From contig JAUNCB010000059.1 of assembly GCA_030526765.1 (NCBI GenBank), positions 1-6,821 of the forward strand: 6,821 nt of DNA, written 5' to 3'. The DNA is from Bacillota bacterium. GTDB lineage: Bacteria; Bacillota; Clostridia; Lachnospirales; Anaerotignaceae. Under the pieces are notes generated by a model. It saw only the letters and a program-made list of their open reading frames with translations. It was not told the DNA's origin and did not search any database. The position numbers were made by a program, and so were the translations under genes. Shown here piece after piece: positions 5,897 through 6,821 of this stretch. The first letter of the stretch is position 1, and each line of letters opens with the position of its first letter.

Positions 5897-5925
5897 GCGG
5901 AAAATATGCGGAAAAATGGCGGGAA
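5897..5925 (+). repeat. Three direct repeats GCGGRAA with 11-nt period upstream of yebC promoter
   Basis: GCGGAAAA at 5897 and 5908, and GCGGGAA at 5919, start exactly 11 nt apart, about one helical turn. The last copy ends 14 nt before the yebC -35. Same-face repeats next to a promoter suggest a regulator binding cooperatively, but A/G-rich drift could also produce this. A weaker GCAGAAA at 5928 breaks the phase. Confidence 0.4.
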
Positions 5926-5939
5926 GAGCAGAAATATCC

Positions 5940-5968
5940 TTGAATTGCAGGGAAAAAGGTGTTAAAAT
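5940..5968 (+). promoter_or_regulatory. Promoter of yebC
   Basis: TTGAAT (5940-5945), a 17-nt spacer and TAAAAT (5963-5968, five of six) predict a start near 5975. That would place GTG 5975, an upstream in-frame start option, at the very 5' end of the transcript, supporting ATG 6002 as the real start. Confidence 0.55.
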
Positions 5969-6001
5969 TTATCGGTGAAATTTTTTGAAGGAGGGTTCCA
6001 C

Positions 6002-6730
6002 ATGTCTGGACATTCTAAGTTTGCAAATATTAAACATAAAAAAGAAAAAAATGACGCAAAAAAAGGTAAGATCTTTACCATGCTGGGCAGAGAAATTCAG
6101 GTGGCTGTAAAAGCAGGCGGCCCCGATCCTGCAGTAAACGGCAAGCTGCGTGATGTGATCGCAAAATGTAAATCCAACAATATGCCCAATGATACCATTG
6201 ACAGAAGCATCAAAAAAGCGGCAGGCAATGAAGAGGGTGTAGAATACGAAACAGTAACCTACGAAGGCTATGGCCCCAATGGCGTAGCGGTTATCGTGGA
6301 AGTGCTGACAGATAACAGAAACCGTGCGGCAGCCAATGTAAGAAACGCTTTCACAAAGGGCGGCGGCAACATGGGCAACAGCGGCTGTGTATCCTTCATG
6401 TTTGACGAAAAGGGTCTGATTGTGATCGATAAGGAAGAAGTGGAAATGGACGAGGAAGAGCTGATGATGGTTGCACTGGATGCAGGTGCAGAGGATTTCG
6501 CAGCAGAAGAAGACAGCTACGAGATCACAACCGTTCCCGATGATTTCTCTGTAGTCAGAGAAGCACTGGAGGCGGCAGGCATCCCCATGGCAAGTGCGGA
6601 AGTAACCATGATCCCTCAGACTTATTCCGAACTGACATCCGACGAAGACATCAAGAAGATGAACAAACTGCTGGATCTGCTGGATGACGATGATGACGTG
6701 CAGAATGTGTATCATAACTGGGATGAATGA
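6002..6730 (+). CDS. yebC: YebC/TACO1/PmpR family protein
   Basis: A 242-residue cytosolic protein of the YebC family, full length (E. coli 246). The N-terminal helical domain carries the signature [14 protein letters not shown], then [15 protein letters not shown] and [15 protein letters not shown] (~58-72). The middle and C-terminal alpha/beta domains carry [32 protein letters not shown] and the closing DVQNVYHN. Annotated for years as a transcriptional regulator (PmpR), the family is now linked to translation: mitochondrial TACO1 and bacterial YebC proteins help ribosomes through difficult stretches such as polyproline. Position 7 is Phe, where E. coli has Trp; I believe Phe is common in clostridia. 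AAGGAGGG (5988-5995) lies 6 nt before the ATG, deciding against the upstream GTG at 5975. The stretch [10 protein letters not shown] (~139-148) and a DDDDD run near the C-terminus make it notably acidic. It ends in its own terminator. Confidence 0.96.
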   Translation: MSGHSKFANIKHKKEKNDAKKGKIFTMLGREIQVAVKAGGPDPAVNGKLRDVIAKCKSNNMPNDTIDRSIKKAAGNEEGVEYETVTYEGYGPNGVAVIVEVLTDNRNRAAANVRNAFTKGGGNMGNSGCVSFMFDEKGLIVIDKEEVEMDEEELMMVALDAGAEDFAAEEDSYEITTVPDDFSVVREALEAAGIPMASAEVTMIPQTYSELTSDEDIKKMNKLLDLLDDDDDVQNVYHNWDE

Positions 6731-6765
6731 TGCTTCATCCTGAAATCAAAGAATAAAAGCAAAGG

Positions 6766-6809
6766 AAAAGAGCATGTCTCATGTGCACAATGAAACATGC
6801 TCTTTTTGT
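6766..6809 (+). terminator. Rho-independent terminator of yebC
   Basis: A 12-bp perfect stem (AAAAGAGCATGT at 6766-6777, ACATGCTCTTTT at 6795-6806) is extended, after one C/A mismatch, by 4 bp (TCAT with ATGA) around a 7-nt loop GTGCACA. The T run is 6803-6807. It ends the yebC transcript 36 nt after the stop codon. The last ~12 nt of the window hold nothing I can assign. Confidence 0.9.
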
Positions 6810-6821
6810 TGTGCTAAAGAA

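Noticed and set aside
5878..5943. 21-codon ORF after yigZ (MDRKPVSGKYAEKWREEQKYP region), in frame with yigZ beyond its stop
   Set aside because: It has no ribosome binding site at a usable distance. A 26-codon open stretch after a stop is not improbable, and there is no sign of programmed readthrough.
5975..6001. GTG start for yebC giving nine extra residues
   Set aside because: The predicted transcript begins about there, no ribosome binding site precedes it, and the family N-terminus MSGHSK begins exactly at the ATG at 6002 behind AAGGAGGG.

Overview
The window looks like ordinary chromosomal DNA of a low-to-mid GC Gram-positive anaerobe, most likely a Clostridia member. The grounds are strong AAGGAGG-type ribosome binding sites, short intergenic gaps closed by hairpin-plus-T terminators, a CIRCE/HrcA-type heat-shock operator, a group II ECF transporter S component, and a YebC protein beginning [14 protein letters not shown], a form I associate with clostridia. 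The family or genus cannot be fixed from this sequence alone. There is no sign of phage, insertion sequence, CRISPR or rRNA/tRNA.

Layout. (1) 69-656: two small plus-strand genes, an unrecognised 79-residue charged protein and a YbjQ/UPF0145 protein, closed by a strong terminator (667-701). (2) 748-3475: a heat-shock unit. A perfect CIRCE operator has the promoter -35 inside its 9-nt spacer and a TATAAT -10 just downstream. A short leader holds a possible 9-codon ORF, followed by full-length clpB (861 residues) and a terminator. (3) 3476-4886: an 11-bp-arm inverted repeat, then a two-gene operon of an ECF S component and an amidohydrolase-2 family enzyme, 3 nt apart. It ends in a bidirectional terminator shared with the converging small gene. 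(4) 4893-5075 on the minus strand: a 60-residue unrecognised protein, divergent from (5) yigZ (5206-5865), with overlapping candidate promoters between them. (6) yebC (6002-6730), with its own promoter preceded by three GCGGRAA direct repeats at 11-nt spacing, and a strong terminator near the window end.

How the genes work together. ClpB is the disaggregase partner of DnaK, and the CIRCE site puts it under HrcA, the usual repressor of groE and dnaK. The S component and hydrolase are probably an uptake-and-processing pair for an unknown small molecule. YigZ and YebC are conserved housekeeping proteins tied by family knowledge to translation or RNA. The items most worth a second look are the clpB leader mini-ORF, an internal Shine-Dalgarno plus in-frame ATG at ClpB codon 136 (a potential delta-N isoform), the ECF-S/amidohydrolase operon with its upstream inverted repeat, and the helically phased repeats before yebC. 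No clearly new multi-gene system is visible.
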